Below are positions 29,996 to 39,782 of a stretch of DNA of 64,000 bases, one piece after another. The position numbers were made by a program, and so were the translations under genes. Origin of the DNA: Lederbergia galactosidilytica (lineage in GTDB: Bacteria > Bacillota > Bacilli > Bacillales > Bacillaceae_C); assembly GCF_017873565.1 (NCBI RefSeq), contig NZ_JAGGKH010000012.1:62001-126000 (forward strand), read 5' to 3'. Below the pieces are notes generated by a model, which saw only the letters and a list, made by a program, of their open reading frames with translations, was not told where the DNA came from and ran no database searches. How positions within the stretch are numbered: the first letter of the stretch is position 1; each line of letters opens with the position of its first letter.

Positions 29996-30010
29996 TTATA
30001 GCGCTTCCAA
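29996..30010 (-). promoter_or_regulatory. Catabolite-responsive element (cre) for CcpA
   Basis: On the minus strand, TTGGAAGCGCTATAA matches the published cre consensus WTGNAARCGNWWWCA at all but one position. A weaker match, TTGATAGCGCTTTATA, lies 15-20 bases closer to the gene, so the pair frames the region just upstream of the binding-protein gene. Confidence 0.65.
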
Positions 30011-30199
30011 ATTTAAAAACTATCCGTAAAAACTACAAAAATATCTAATATTCTCAGGACTTGGTATGGATTTACTCTTAATTTAGTAGATAGTATAGAT
30101 CATTGATGTAATTGGGGGCTGTAGATGTTAGTAAGGGAGGAATTACTCAAGTGATGAAAATTAATTTGGCTAAGCTAATTATACATCTGAAAGTCTAGA

Positions 30200-30355
30200 T
30201 TGAGGCCCGATAAGTCACCACCTTCCCCTCCAATCGATTGGGTTAGGAAATACATTGACTAACATTGAAATCTTCTCTAACAAAAAGTTCGTGTATTGAT
30301 CATGAATAAGCAATGATGATATTGATTCAAATTATTAAACTAGCTAAATTTTGAA
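30200..30355. repeat. Intergenic repeat, partner of 32890-33055
   Basis: CACCACCTTCCCCTCCAATC and, further on, GTTCGTGTATTGATCAT recur with about 80 percent identity by eye at 32890-33055. The copies lie on either side of the Gfo/Idh and TIM-barrel genes. The rest of 30011-30565 shows no gene or other clear structure. Confidence 0.6.
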
Positions 30356-30566
30356 GAACCTTGAAAAAAGTGATCGATTGTATAGGCCGGGGAATTCCTC
30401 GGAGAAGTCATCTAACTTGAAGGGGAATAAAATTGGAAGGTATGGTCATTCCTAAAACTTATTAAATGTAAATGCCAATGTTTTTTCAGACTTTTTTCTC
30501 TACATGGCCAAATATTAAGAACATTTGCTTCATTATAGAATAGTTAAGAGTTAATGTAAATTACAA

Positions 30567-30613
30567 AATACCAGGCTTCGACAATATTCAGCATTGTCGA
30601 GAACCTGGTATTT
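30567..30613 (-). terminator. Long-stem terminator after the Gfo/Idh gene
   Basis: AATACCAGG with CTTCGACAAT on the left pairs with ATTGTCGAG and CCTGGTATT on the right, about 18 base pairs with a small bulge. It lies about 90 bases past the Gfo/Idh stop. The minus strand continues TTTTGTAATTT. Confidence 0.75.
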
Positions 30614-30703
30614 AGCAAAAATTAGCAAAGTTAACTCGTGTTTATGTTCATAAAAACAACACTACTTCGAGATACAATTTCTATTTTCCTATGAAAATAC
30701 GTT

Positions 30704-31684
30704 TTACTTTATCGCATTACTTTCCAACGGTTTATATCCTGCTGCATTGTAGATCATTTCTGTAAGATTGACAACTTCTTTGGCAAAATGGCCTGGCACC
30801 TTAATTTCATGTTTTCCTAAGATGGCATCGAAAAAGCTTTTATCTTGATTAGTTGTCTTTTCGGGAAGTTCCGGTACAATAGGCTCTTCTCTTAATCGAT
30901 GAAGGGTCACTTTTCCATTATCATAAAAGATCCCACCTTTGTCTCCGCAGAAGGCATAGGTTTCATGCCAAATTGGTGCATAACCAACAATATTCAGTCC
31001 AGCCACTACATTATTTTCAAAGCGGATTGCAGTAAAAGAATCTAGTTCAACTGGTGAATGATGTTTTTCCATTTGTGTAGTTACTTCTAGTGGAGTCAAT
31101 CCTGTTGTCCAGAGTAAGACATCACAGATGTGGCTACCCGAGTCCATTAACATCCCACCACCTGAGAGCGCGGGATTTTTACGCCATACATTATCAGGGC
31201 CATGTCCCCATTGTTGATAAAGGGAGGCGGTGACAGAAGTTAATTTGCCAATTTCACCACTTGCGATTGTATCACGAATATAGATAAACTCTGGTTCAAA
31301 ATGGCGTTGGTATGAGACTTGTAATACTCTCCCTAGCTTTTCGGAGGTTTCAATTAATTCTTCTGCCTCTTTTTTTGAACAAGCCATAGGTTTTTCTATC
31401 AATACATGGCAACCATGATTCATTACATCCATAGCTTGGTCAAAGTGGAGGGTATGGGGTGAACAAATAATGACAGCATCCAATTGACTGTGATTAAGCA
31501 TCTCTTTATGGTCTGCAAATTCTTTTGCATCATTAAGTTGATACTTTGTAATAAATTTCTTTCTATTTTCTACATTTGGATCTGTAAGCGCGACAACCTC
31601 TACATAGTCCAATTCCGCTAATTGATCCCCATGTAAATTCGAGATCCCACCTGTTCCAATCATGCCTACGCGAATTTTATCCAT
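30704..31684 (-). CDS. Gfo/Idh/MocA family oxidoreductase
   Basis: About 326 residues. A Rossmann NAD(P) site, IRVGMIGTGGISNLHGDQL, is followed by VLIEKPMACSKKEAEELI with the conserved EKP lysine and by GGGMLMDSGSHICDVLLW with a candidate catalytic histidine. Such enzymes oxidise or reduce a sugar or polyol hydroxyl. ATG 31684 has AAGGGA upstream; the frame opens at GTG 31711. It lies 93 bases after the TIM-barrel gene in the LplABC-type cluster, so it probably acts on the imported compound. The substrate is unknown. Confidence 0.88.
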   Translation of the reverse strand: MDKIRVGMIGTGGISNLHGDQLAELDYVEVVALTDPNVENRKKFITKYQLNDAKEFADHKEMLNHSQLDAVIICSPHTLHFDQAMDVMNHGCHVLIEKPMACSKKEAEELIETSEKLGRVLQVSYQRHFEPEFIYIRDTIASGEIGKLTSVTASLYQQWGHGPDNVWRKNPALSGGGMLMDSGSHICDVLLWTTGLTPLEVTTQMEKHHSPVELDSFTAIRFENNVVAGLNIVGYAPIWHETYAFCGDKGGIFYDNGKVTLHRLREEPIVPELPEKTTNQDKSFFDAILGKHEIKVPGHFAKEVVNLTEMIYNAAGYKPLESNAIK

Positions 31685-31777
31685 AATAATCAGTTCCCTT
31701 CCATTATCCACTTTTTGATTTTTTAGAAATAGATACTTTAGATATATATGGAAAATCCTATTAATATTATGATTGCT

Positions 31778-32647
31778 TTACTTAAAATATAATTCCAGGT
31801 GATTTTTTGCTTTAATAATTCCCTGTTGTTCTGCTTCTAGTGACCCCCAAAAACGTTGATCCTCCAATTCAATACTGATCGGTCCTTTATAGCCTATTTT
31901 CTCTAGACGAACAGCTACCTTCCCCCATTCCACATCTCCATGTCCCGGGATTGTATATCGCCATGAGCCATCTGAAAAACCATAATTTGCTCCAAATGTG
32001 GTAGGCAATGTTCCAAATTCATATAATTCATCCCTTAGTATTTCGGTGTCTTTCCCATGGCAATAATTAACCCGATCCCCAAATTCTGCGAGAACTCGTA
32101 AATAATCAATCCCAAGACGCACTAAATGCGATGGATCATAGTTAAGACCAAAATGTTTGGACGGAATATGATTGAACATAGCCCTTATTGTTTCAGGTGT
32201 ACAGCCAATAGCAGGATATTGTGGAGCTGGTCCGGGCCATCCTTCTAACGCCATGTATATGCCCTTCTCTTCTGCATGACTGACTACTTCAGGAAATGTC
32301 TCTTTCCAAATCGAGAAACTTTTTTCGCGTGATTGGTTGGCATCTTGTGGAACAAGGACCATAAACATCACTTTGCCGCCTAGCTCAGATACTTCAGTAA
32401 TTTGTTGTTTCATTGATTCTATAGCATCCGCACGAGAAGTTTCATCTTCACTAAGTAAAGATGAAGTATTTTTTAGATCGACTGAGCCAACCTCAAGCCC
32501 CAAACTATGTAAGGCCGTTTTTGTCTTTTCGTTATAAACTGGTACGTCTATTACATCTAAGCCGATATCGGCAGCCCAATGTGCAACCTGTTCAATTCCC
32601 TGTTTACCGATGTACGGTGGGATCCGCATTCCAATTTGAAAATTCAT
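31778..32647 (-). CDS. Xylose-isomerase-like TIM-barrel protein
   Basis: About 289 residues of the AP-endonuclease 2 / sugar isomerase superfamily. Metal-binding-type positions are visible in MALEGWPGPAPQ, GLNYDPSHLVRLGI, NYCHGKDTEI and SIELEDQRFWG. ATG 32647 has TTGGAGG at good spacing. Relatives act as sugar epimerases or isomerases, or as lyases on 3-keto-glycosides. Pairing with the adjacent Gfo/Idh gene suggests sequential action on one substrate, which is not identified. Confidence 0.85.
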   Translation of the reverse strand: MNFQIGMRIPPYIGKQGIEQVAHWAADIGLDVIDVPVYNEKTKTALHSLGLEVGSVDLKNTSSLLSEDETSRADAIESMKQQITEVSELGGKVMFMVLVPQDANQSREKSFSIWKETFPEVVSHAEEKGIYMALEGWPGPAPQYPAIGCTPETIRAMFNHIPSKHFGLNYDPSHLVRLGIDYLRVLAEFGDRVNYCHGKDTEILRDELYEFGTLPTTFGANYGFSDGSWRYTIPGHGDVEWGKVAVRLEKIGYKGPISIELEDQRFWGSLEAEQQGIIKAKNHLELYFK

Positions 32648-32834
32648 AGAGCATTCCTCCAATTTTAAAAACCTAAAATTAGTGTCTAGAGAATACTTTT
32701 CTCTTTATTTCAGAACTAGGGAGGAACTTTGAACAATCAGAAAATCCCTCCCTGTTTTGCCTAAATGTTTAAAAGTTTGATAGCCATTTTATTACCTGAA
32801 TCAATTTCATAATAGAGATTTTAGCATTCAAATC

Positions 32835-33055
32835 CGAACAACATTGATTTACGCTTCAGGTGGACAGCTCGTATGCTCCTGTGGGATCTCATCTGTCACG
32901 CTAAGCACCAGGAGTCACCACCTTTCGCTCCAATCAACTAAGTTAAGGAAATACATGGATTAACCATTCAATCTCCTTTAACAATAACGTTCGTGTATTG
33001 ATCATTAATGCAATGATGAAATTGACTCACCTATCAATCTATTTATCTTTCGAAT
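32835..33055. repeat. Composite dispersed repeat
   Basis: The left part (GCTCCTGTGGGATCTCATCT, AGCACCAGGAGTC) matches a Bacillaceae intergenic repeat family in reverse orientation. The right part (GTTCGTGTATTGATCATTAA) matches 30280-30310. No gene was seen in 32663-33062. Confidence 0.55.
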
Positions 33056-33062
33056 TTTGGGT

Positions 33063-34676
33063 TTATTGACTTTGAATTCTTTCATATTGGGCCCGTCTAA
33101 TTTCTAAGTAACGATCAATCCCCATTTTTTCTAAGTTTTTCACATAGCCTTCCCAATCTTTTTCGATATCCGCCTTACCTGTTACAAACTTCGCACGCAT
33201 CTCTTCAACATATGTGTCAACATCTGTCATGATGGCGGAAATTTCAGCACTTTCTTCCGCCGTACTTTGGAATTGAGGTAAGATTGTTTCTGGCTCTAAT
33301 GTTTCAATTTCTTCAGTATTAGCGTTATATATATCATCAATTTCTAGCCCTCTAGCTTTTGCGCGCCATGCTGGTTCAGGTTCAAGATAGGGATAAAATG
33401 CACCGTACACATTATCCACATATTGGAATGCACCTAATTGTGGACCACCCTCATAGTTTAAAATCTCATCATTATAAAGAGGAGCTCCATCCACCATTTC
33501 ATATGTTTCACCTTCAATTCCAAAGAAGCCGAAATTGGAACCTTCTTCACCGTAGAAGTAATCAACCCATTCAATCGTTTCTTCAGGATTTTGATTATCC
33601 TTCGTAATCATAAATTGAGTCGTACCACGGGCGGGGTGGTCAATCCAGTTTAATACTCTGTCACCATTCGCTCCTTCAAAAGCATGCAACCCAACAAAAT
33701 TGTCTGCAACTTTACTTCCTAAATAATCTGGACCTACCCATGAAAAAACACCGACTTTATCTTGGGTTCCTTCTGTTACCCACTCTTCATACTCCATATC
33801 AGAGAATGTTTGTGGATGAAATAATTCTTCCTGCCAAAGCATGTTAAAATATGACCATAAATCTTTGAACTTCTCATCTGTAAGGGTTAGTTGTAATTCA
33901 CCTTTTTCGTCTAAATATAGCTTCATTCCAGCTGCCTTTAGACCACCATTTCCCATCCCAAAGGATCCAAGCATTTGTTCCTCAAACATTCCAATTGCAC
34001 CAGGTGCTAGAGAAACCGGCACTTCGTCACTGGCATCCCCATTGCCATTGGCGTCTTCTGATTTAAATTTACGAAGTACATCCGTAAATTGATCTAAAGT
34101 CGTGATTGAGGAAGGATCATCGATGCCGATATTTTCTAACCATTTTTTATTAATGTTATACCTTAAAGAGCGTTCCGGCCCCGAGAAATCGACATATGGC
34201 AAAGAATAAATATGTCCATCTGGCATTGTGACAGCTTGTTTAATTGACGGATATTCTTCAAATAATGCTGTTAGATTTGGTGCATGTTCTGCGATCAAGT
34301 CTTCAAGTGGAATAAATAGACCCTCTTGTCCATATTTTGCAACTTCATCTGCTGAAAAGCCGAAAGCTCCATAGAACGCATCAGGTAATTCCTTGGATGA
34401 CATGATGACATTCTTTTTCTCTCCTCTACTCTCATCAGGAATCTCTTCCCATTTGATGTGGATATCTGTTTTTTCCTCCATCTTTTTCCACATCCATAAT
34501 TCATCTGCTGGTGGGTGGATACTGCCAAAACCTCTTTTCATAAAGTGCAGTGATAATTTGCCATCTTCCGTCTTATTCTCTTCTTTGCTAGTTTTGGAAC
34601 CCCCACCAGTACAAGCAGTTAATACCATTGAAAAAATTAGAAGCAAAATCAATCCCAACCATGAAAGTTTTTTCAT
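33063..34676 (-). CDS. lplA: LplA-type solute-binding lipoprotein
   Basis: 537 residues with a lipoprotein signal (SMVLTAC, cysteine about residue 22). The large size, the MWKKMEEKTDIHIKWEEIP opening and the DANGNGDASDEVPVS calcium-loop-like segment are typical of the LplA/YtcQ class, which pairs with LplB and LplC permeases. It follows LplC by about 150 bases, with a TACTCCTCC-complement ribosome site. It delivers an unknown glycoside or oligosaccharide, probably the substrate of the linked Gfo/Idh and TIM-barrel enzymes. Confidence 0.9.
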   Translation of the reverse strand: MKKLSWLGLILLLIFSMVLTACTGGGSKTSKEENKTEDGKLSLHFMKRGFGSIHPPADELWMWKKMEEKTDIHIKWEEIPDESRGEKKNVIMSSKELPDAFYGAFGFSADEVAKYGQEGLFIPLEDLIAEHAPNLTALFEEYPSIKQAVTMPDGHIYSLPYVDFSGPERSLRYNINKKWLENIGIDDPSSITTLDQFTDVLRKFKSEDANGNGDASDEVPVSLAPGAIGMFEEQMLGSFGMGNGGLKAAGMKLYLDEKGELQLTLTDEKFKDLWSYFNMLWQEELFHPQTFSDMEYEEWVTEGTQDKVGVFSWVGPDYLGSKVADNFVGLHAFEGANGDRVLNWIDHPARGTTQFMITKDNQNPEETIEWVDYFYGEEGSNFGFFGIEGETYEMVDGAPLYNDEILNYEGGPQLGAFQYVDNVYGAFYPYLEPEPAWRAKARGLEIDDIYNANTEEIETLEPETILPQFQSTAEESAEISAIMTDVDTYVEEMRAKFVTGKADIEKDWEGYVKNLEKMGIDRYLEIRRAQYERIQSQ

Positions 34677-34712
34677 CTTACTCCTCCTAATTTTTAATTC
34701 TTTATATCTAAA

Positions 34713-34728
34713 GAATACAGTCGTATTC
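34713..34728. promoter_or_regulatory. Inverted repeat before the lplA-like gene
   Basis: GAATAC and GTATTC are separated by AGTC, giving a 16-base near-palindrome 37 bases upstream of the start codon. It may be an operator or a weak RNA hairpin; no second copy was found. Confidence 0.3.
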
Positions 34729-34827
34729 TAGATATCGAATTTTTTATTATATTTCATTCTCATGATTTGAAAAAAACGACTTGGTCTGCTTAACTCTCCT
34801 CCTTTCAATTAGTTTCAAAATGAAAAT

Positions 34828-35724
34828 CTATCCTTTTAAAGAACCAACCATGATACCCTTTTCAAAAAATTTAGATAACAATGGGTATAAAATTAACAAT
34901 GGCAATGTTGATACTATAACTACCGCATATTTTAAACTTTGTTTTTCAATCATTCGGTCTGCGTATCCAGCATCTACTGCCGTTTCAAGCATTTGTTCCA
35001 TCGAGTTTTGTACGAGGATCTCTCTTAAAATAAGCTGTAATGGAAACTTTTCTCGATCTGTTAAATAAATCAATGCTTCAAAATAAGAGTTCCAATGGGC
35101 TACTCCATAAAATAATATTAATACGGCGATGATGGGAGTAGATAAAGGTAATACAATTTTATATAACAGTTGAAATTCTGTAGCACCATCCACAAAGGCA
35201 CTTTCCTCTACTTCCTTCGGGAGATTTGTTTGGAAGTACGTTCTCATAATGACCAGGTTAAATACACTAATTGCCGGCGGAAGAACTAGTGCCCACATCG
35301 TATTCATTAATCCTAGCTGTTGGTTTACGAGATAGAGTGGAATTAATCCACCACTAAAGAACATAGTAAGAACTATAAAGAATGTGATGACGTTTTTCCC
35401 ATAGAATCGATCTCTTGATAATGGATAAGCCCCTAAAGTCGTCATAAAAATATTTATAAAGGTCCCTATCGTTGTATAGATAATTGTATTTTTGAAGGCA
35501 ATCCAAATCTCGCTGTTTTTAAAGACCTCGATATAACTTGTTATATTAAAGCCTTTTGGCCAAATGAGTAGTGGACTTTCATAAATTAACCTTGGATCAC
35601 TTAACGAGGCAAATAACACAAAGATTAGTGGATATAAAAACATAAATATGATCAAGATAACCATAGCAAGGATGAAACCATCCAATATCTTTTCGCCTGT
35701 TGACCTTTTAATTTGATTCAACAT
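34828..35724 (-). CDS. lplC: LplC-type ABC transporter permease
   Basis: About 298 residues with six hydrophobic segments. The EAA loop is EVEESAFVDGATEFQLLYKI and the C-terminus ends FFEKGIMVGSLKG, typical of LplC/YtcP. ATG 35724 has AAAGGGAGTG upstream; the frame opens at 35745. It lies 30 bases after the LplB-type gene and is co-transcribed with it. Confidence 0.9.
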   Translation of the reverse strand: MLNQIKRSTGEKILDGFILAMVILIIFMFLYPLIFVLFASLSDPRLIYESPLLIWPKGFNITSYIEVFKNSEIWIAFKNTIIYTTIGTFINIFMTTLGAYPLSRDRFYGKNVITFFIVLTMFFSGGLIPLYLVNQQLGLMNTMWALVLPPAISVFNLVIMRTYFQTNLPKEVEESAFVDGATEFQLLYKIVLPLSTPIIAVLILFYGVAHWNSYFEALIYLTDREKFPLQLILREILVQNSMEQMLETAVDAGYADRMIEKQSLKYAVVIVSTLPLLILYPLLSKFFEKGIMVGSLKG

Positions 35725-35754
35725 GATGCCACTCCCTTTCCGCAAACGCGTACA

Positions 35755-36720
35755 TTACCATAGACTCGTCTCGTTTACCTTTTTTGCAATCCAATTCACG
35801 ATAATCAGAAGAATACAACCTACTACGTTATTAAATAACCCTACTGCTGCCGAGAAACTATATTGTGCTTCTATAATACCGCTCTTATAAACATAAGTTG
35901 CGATAACCTCTGATTTTTCCAAGTTCAAACCATTTTGCAGTAATAAGATTTTTTGGAAGTCTGAACCCATGATTCCTCCCACTGCTAAAATAGCAAGTAT
36001 AACAATTGTCGGGCGAATTCCTGGGAGTGTGATATGCCAGATTCTCCGTAATTTACTTGCACCATCGATGTAAGCTGCCTCGTATTGATCCTGTGGGATC
36101 CCAGCCATTGCAGCTGTATAAATAAGTGATCCCCAACCAATTCCTTGCCAAGTTCCAGACCAAACCATGATATGCCAGAAATTATCGGGATTTGCTAGGA
36201 AATCAATTCGTTTTCCTCCAATTGCTTCAATTACCGCGTTGATAATACCGTTATTAGGAGAAATGAAGAAAAATAGTATTCCTACCGAAACAACAACAGA
36301 TAGAAAATGTGGGGCATAAGAGATCGTCTGTGCAACATTTCGGAAAAACTTTGATCTTAATTCGTTAAATAATAATGCAAGAATAATAGGAGCAGGTATA
36401 CCAACTACTAAACTATAAATACTTAACCCTAAAGTGTTTTTCAACAGTCTCCAAAAATGAAAGGAATTAAAAAATCGTTCGAAGTGAGAGAATCCAGCCC
36501 ATTGGCTATCAAATATCCCCAATGCGGGTGAAAAGTTTTTAAAAGCAATGATTACTCCATACATTGGCCAATAATGCCATATAATAAAGTAAATAATTGC
36601 TGGTGCGATAATGATGTATAGCGGGATATTCTTTTTAAGTTTCTTCTTCACTTCTTGTATACGACTTTTATTTTGAACATTCTGCAGCGGAGTTTGACTA
36701 ATGACTTTTTGTGTTTTCAC
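35755..36720 (-). CDS. lplB: LplB-type ABC transporter permease
   Basis: 321 residues. After a polar N-terminus (VKKKLKKNI), six hydrophobic segments include YYIIIAP-like and WPMYGVIIAFKNFSP motifs typical of LplB/YteP. The EAA loop is DQYEAAYIDGASKLRRIWH. It starts at GTG 36720 after AGGGAGGGG. It is the first gene of the operon lplB-lplC-lplA-TIM barrel-Gfo/Idh. Confidence 0.9.
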   Translation of the reverse strand: MKTQKVISQTPLQNVQNKSRIQEVKKKLKKNIPLYIIIAPAIIYFIIWHYWPMYGVIIAFKNFSPALGIFDSQWAGFSHFERFFNSFHFWRLLKNTLGLSIYSLVVGIPAPIILALLFNELRSKFFRNVAQTISYAPHFLSVVVSVGILFFFISPNNGIINAVIEAIGGKRIDFLANPDNFWHIMVWSGTWQGIGWGSLIYTAAMAGIPQDQYEAAYIDGASKLRRIWHITLPGIRPTIVILAILAVGGIMGSDFQKILLLQNGLNLEKSEVIATYVYKSGIIEAQYSFSAAVGLFNNVVGCILLIIVNWIAKKVNETSLW

Positions 36721-36996
36721 GATACCCCTCCCTTTGTTTCAATTACTACTTTTCGGTTATCTTTCACCGCTCCCCTAAATGAAAAATTTGAATAATCTGC
36801 TGGCCATCCTCTAAGAAAGTAAATTATCAACCCAATATTCCGAAGGTTCGAAATACTAAGAGCGTATTTTGTTTAGATTATTTTTATATCATTACCCCCT
36901 TCTTATAAAACGCTTACATATAACAACATACTTAACCAATGATTTATGACTAATCTTTCCAATAGAATATAACATCCATAATAATATGTCAATATA

Positions 36997-37022
36997 AAAA
37001 AGAGAAACTAGTTTCTCTTTTT
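36997..37022. terminator. Perfect 26-base palindromic terminator
   Basis: AAAAAGAGAAACT (36997-37009) and AGTTTCTCTTTTT (37010-37022) are exact complements. It lies about 110 bases past the regulator stop on the minus strand and upstream of the lplB promoter. No gene lies in 36721-37131. Confidence 0.75.
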
Positions 37023-37131
37023 CGACATATTTATTATATTTTTCCCTCTACTAGCGGCAATCAGTTAAGTGATACTTTTCACTAAGAAATATTGGAAGAG
37101 TGGAAAAGGTATATCTTAATCTAAAAGATGC

Positions 37132-38283
37132 TTAAATATTCTCTTTTAGCTTTTCTGTAGACCTACCTTCAATAATGTCAAAGTCAATGATTTCAGTCAC
37201 TACCTCCGTTATGCCCTCAATTTGATTAAACAACAATTCCACAGACTTTCCACCCATATTTTCTTCGTTTTGAGCAATATGAGTAAACAATGGTTCACTA
37301 ATATCTGTTGGGGGGGAATCAAAGCAAATGATGGAATAATCCTCAGGTACCTTTTTCCCCAATAAGTGAATTACATGTAATAAAATTTTTGCTAAACCAT
37401 AGCGACATACGACAAATGCTGTAATCTCAGGGTTATTTTCTATAAATTGCTTCATTCTTTCTAGCTCAGAGGTGAATTCTGACTGACTGCGTTCCTGTAG
37501 AACAAAATCAGAGGCCATTGATTCAAAAGTATATTTTAAATTTAAATCAAGCTGATGCTTAGTAAATGCGAATTGATATCCTTTCAGTCGATCTTCTAAA
37601 ACTGTAGTCCCCTCATAAGGAGCCGTTATATAAGCAATATGCTCATGGCCTAAAGATACTAAGTATTCTGTCGCTTCCTTTGTTGCCTTAAAATTATCTG
37701 TTACCACTGAAGCTATTTGTATTCCGCGTAAATAGCGATCAACCAAGACAACAGGAAACTTTTTTAGTACTAATTCGAGAATCTTATGGTTATAATGTTC
37801 TCCATGGATAGGCAAAATAATAATCCCGCTAATTCCGGCCTCCAATAGATCTTGAATCGCTTTTTCTTCATCCTCAAGATTCTCTTTTGTTATTTTAATC
37901 AGCAAACTCCCATTACGAGCGGTTACATTCTTTTCAATCGCTTTCACTAAAGTAGAGCCAAACCTATCTGAAAAGTCGGAAATTACTAATCCTATCTTTG
38001 GTTTAGTATTTACATAGATCTCTTGCTCCTCCACTTTAACTGGACTGGACTGATTATTTATCTGTCCATGAATGTCAGCAACAAAAGAACCTTTTCCTTG
38101 AATCCGTTCAATAAATTGTTCTTGAGCCAACAGATCTAACGCTTTTTTTGAAGTAATTCTACTTACCCCGAATTGCTCAGCTAATTCCTTTTCCGAAGGA
38201 ATTTTATCGCCTTTAGCTAAAACACCCCCATTAATTTGCTCTAAAATTTTTTCGTAGATAATTTTATATAATGGTATCTTCAT
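37132..38283 (-). CDS. AraR-like regulator (GntR helix-turn-helix fused to LacI effector domain)
   Basis: 383 residues. Residues 1-70 form a GntR winged helix (KGDKIPSEKELAEQFGVSRITSKKALDLL). Residues from about 95 form a LacI/GalR-type sugar-binding domain with KPKIGLVISDFSDRFGS and DYSIICFDSPPTDISEPLFT. This architecture is that of the arabinose repressor AraR. The start follows GGCGGGATAAAG. It lies between the LplABC operon and a divergent second Gfo/Idh-TIM barrel operon, so it probably controls both. The inducer is unknown. Confidence 0.9.
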   Translation of the reverse strand: MKIPLYKIIYEKILEQINGGVLAKGDKIPSEKELAEQFGVSRITSKKALDLLAQEQFIERIQGKGSFVADIHGQINNQSSPVKVEEQEIYVNTKPKIGLVISDFSDRFGSTLVKAIEKNVTARNGSLLIKITKENLEDEEKAIQDLLEAGISGIIILPIHGEHYNHKILELVLKKFPVVLVDRYLRGIQIASVVTDNFKATKEATEYLVSLGHEHIAYITAPYEGTTVLEDRLKGYQFAFTKHQLDLNLKYTFESMASDFVLQERSQSEFTSELERMKQFIENNPEITAFVVCRYGLAKILLHVIHLLGKKVPEDYSIICFDSPPTDISEPLFTHIAQNEENMGGKSVELLFNQIEGITEVVTEIIDFDIIEGRSTEKLKENI

Positions 38284-38502
38284 CTTTATCCCGCCTTACA
38301 ACTTGTTATGATATAATATATCAACTTTAGCTACTTTATAAAAGACTTTTTAATAAAATCATTAATAGGGATAAAATCCGCTTATATCCCCCGCTTACTC
38401 ATTTGTGTCCTTTTCCCAACAATAAAAAGCTCCAATAAATTATTGGATTCTTCTGTATAATAGGTCTATTCTATGCTATATTATTTTTACCGATAAGGAA
38501 AG

Positions 38503-38613
38503 TTAGTAGATCATTACCATATCAAGTTGTTCAAGCTCAGTTAATGGATCATACATATCTCCAATCATTTCAGACACTAGTAATTTAGGTATACCATAGT
38601 TCCCTTTATTCAT
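38503..38613 (-). pseudogene. Possible remnant of a decayed gene
   Basis: A 36-codon minus-strand frame has a protein-like composition (GIPKLLVSEMIGDMYDPL, TELEQLDM). There is no ribosome binding site and no recognised family. It may be the leftover end of a lost gene or chance. The rest of 38284-38695 would hold the promoters of the two divergent units. Confidence 0.25.
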
Positions 38614-38695
38614 CAGCTGATTCTAACATCGAGAATCTTGAGAGCATCTGCGAAGCAAATGTAATATCAACTTACCATGAGGAGAGTGATTAAAT

Positions 38696-39754
38696 TTGAA
38701 ACCGCAGCTTCAGGTTGGCTTGATTGGCTATGGATTCGCTGGCAAAACGTTTCATGCCCCCATTATTACTTCTATACCCGGTTTGAATTTGCAGAAAGTG
38801 GTTCAACGTAGTAGCGAAAGTGCCAAGGAACGATATCCATGGGTTGAAGTTGTAAAATCAGCTGATGAACTGTACGCTGATTCAGATATTGATTTAATCA
38901 TCATCACAACGCCTAGTACCGACCATGTGGATTTTGTGCGAAATGCTCTGAATGCTGGAAAACATGTCGTCGTAGAGAAACCTTTTACAGTAACGAAAAG
39001 CGAAGCAGATGAGCTAATCCAATTAGCAAAACAGAAAAATAAGGTACTAAGTGTTTTCCATAACCGTCGCTGGGATGGAGACTTCTTGACAATTCAAGAA
39101 ATCTTGCAGAATAATTTACTTGGCAGAATAAGGGAATGCGCCTTTCATTGGGATCGTTTTCACCCAACCGCATCTAGAAAAAACTGGCGAGATCAAGCAG
39201 GTAAAGGTGCAGGCGTCTTTTATGATTTAGGTGTCCATTTACTTGATCAAGCTGTTCAGCTTTTTGGTAAACCAAATAAAATAGCAGCAGATATTCAGAT
39301 TCAACGGGAGGGTGCAAATGCCCATGATTATTTTGCTGTTACACTTGGATATGATGACAAGTTAAAAGTAACATTGAAGTCTTCTCCATTTGTACGCAGC
39401 GAATCTCCCCGTTACATTTTACATGGCGAGAAAGGTTCTTTTATTAAATATGGACTGGACCCACAAGAAAAAGCATTAATTAGTGGTCAATCCCCTGCTT
39501 CAACTCCACAATGGGGAGTGGAGCCGGAGGGACAATGGGGAGAATTAAATACCTCGCTTGGCAAGATTCATTTGAAAGGAAAAATAGAAACCCTTCCAGG
39601 TGCCTATCAAAATTATTACCAAAATATCTATGATCATATTATGGAAAACATTGAGCTGGAAGTGAAGCCAGAAGAAGCAAGCTATAACATTCACTTGATT
39701 GAAAGGGCATTGCAAAGCCATAAAGAAGGCCGGACGTTACTAGTGGATAATTGA
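38696..39754 (+). CDS. Gfo/Idh/MocA oxidoreductase, IolW/YdgJ-like
   Basis: 352 residues. The Rossmann motif is QVGLIGYGFAGKTFHAPII, with GKHVVVEKPFTVTKSEADEL carrying the EKP lysine, HNRRWDGDF, and FYDLGVHLLDQAVQLFG with the candidate catalytic histidine. FHAP and NRRWD are characteristic of the group holding scyllo-inositol dehydrogenase IolW and YdgJ. The start is TTG 38696 with GAGGAG eight to ten bases upstream. It forms a two-gene operon with the TIM-barrel gene, divergent from the regulator. Specificity for inositol isomers is possible but not shown. Confidence 0.88.
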   Translation: MKPQLQVGLIGYGFAGKTFHAPIITSIPGLNLQKVVQRSSESAKERYPWVEVVKSADELYADSDIDLIIITTPSTDHVDFVRNALNAGKHVVVEKPFTVTKSEADELIQLAKQKNKVLSVFHNRRWDGDFLTIQEILQNNLLGRIRECAFHWDRFHPTASRKNWRDQAGKGAGVFYDLGVHLLDQAVQLFGKPNKIAADIQIQREGANAHDYFAVTLGYDDKLKVTLKSSPFVRSESPRYILHGEKGSFIKYGLDPQEKALISGQSPASTPQWGVEPEGQWGELNTSLGKIHLKGKIETLPGAYQNYYQNIYDHIMENIELEVKPEEASYNIHLIERALQSHKEGRTLLVDN

Positions 39755-39782
39755 AAATAATATCAAGATAAGGGGAAATTGT

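Noticed and set aside
32337-32649. Plus-strand frames within the TIM-barrel gene
   Set aside because: Antisense to a gene with clear motifs and a good ribosome binding site.
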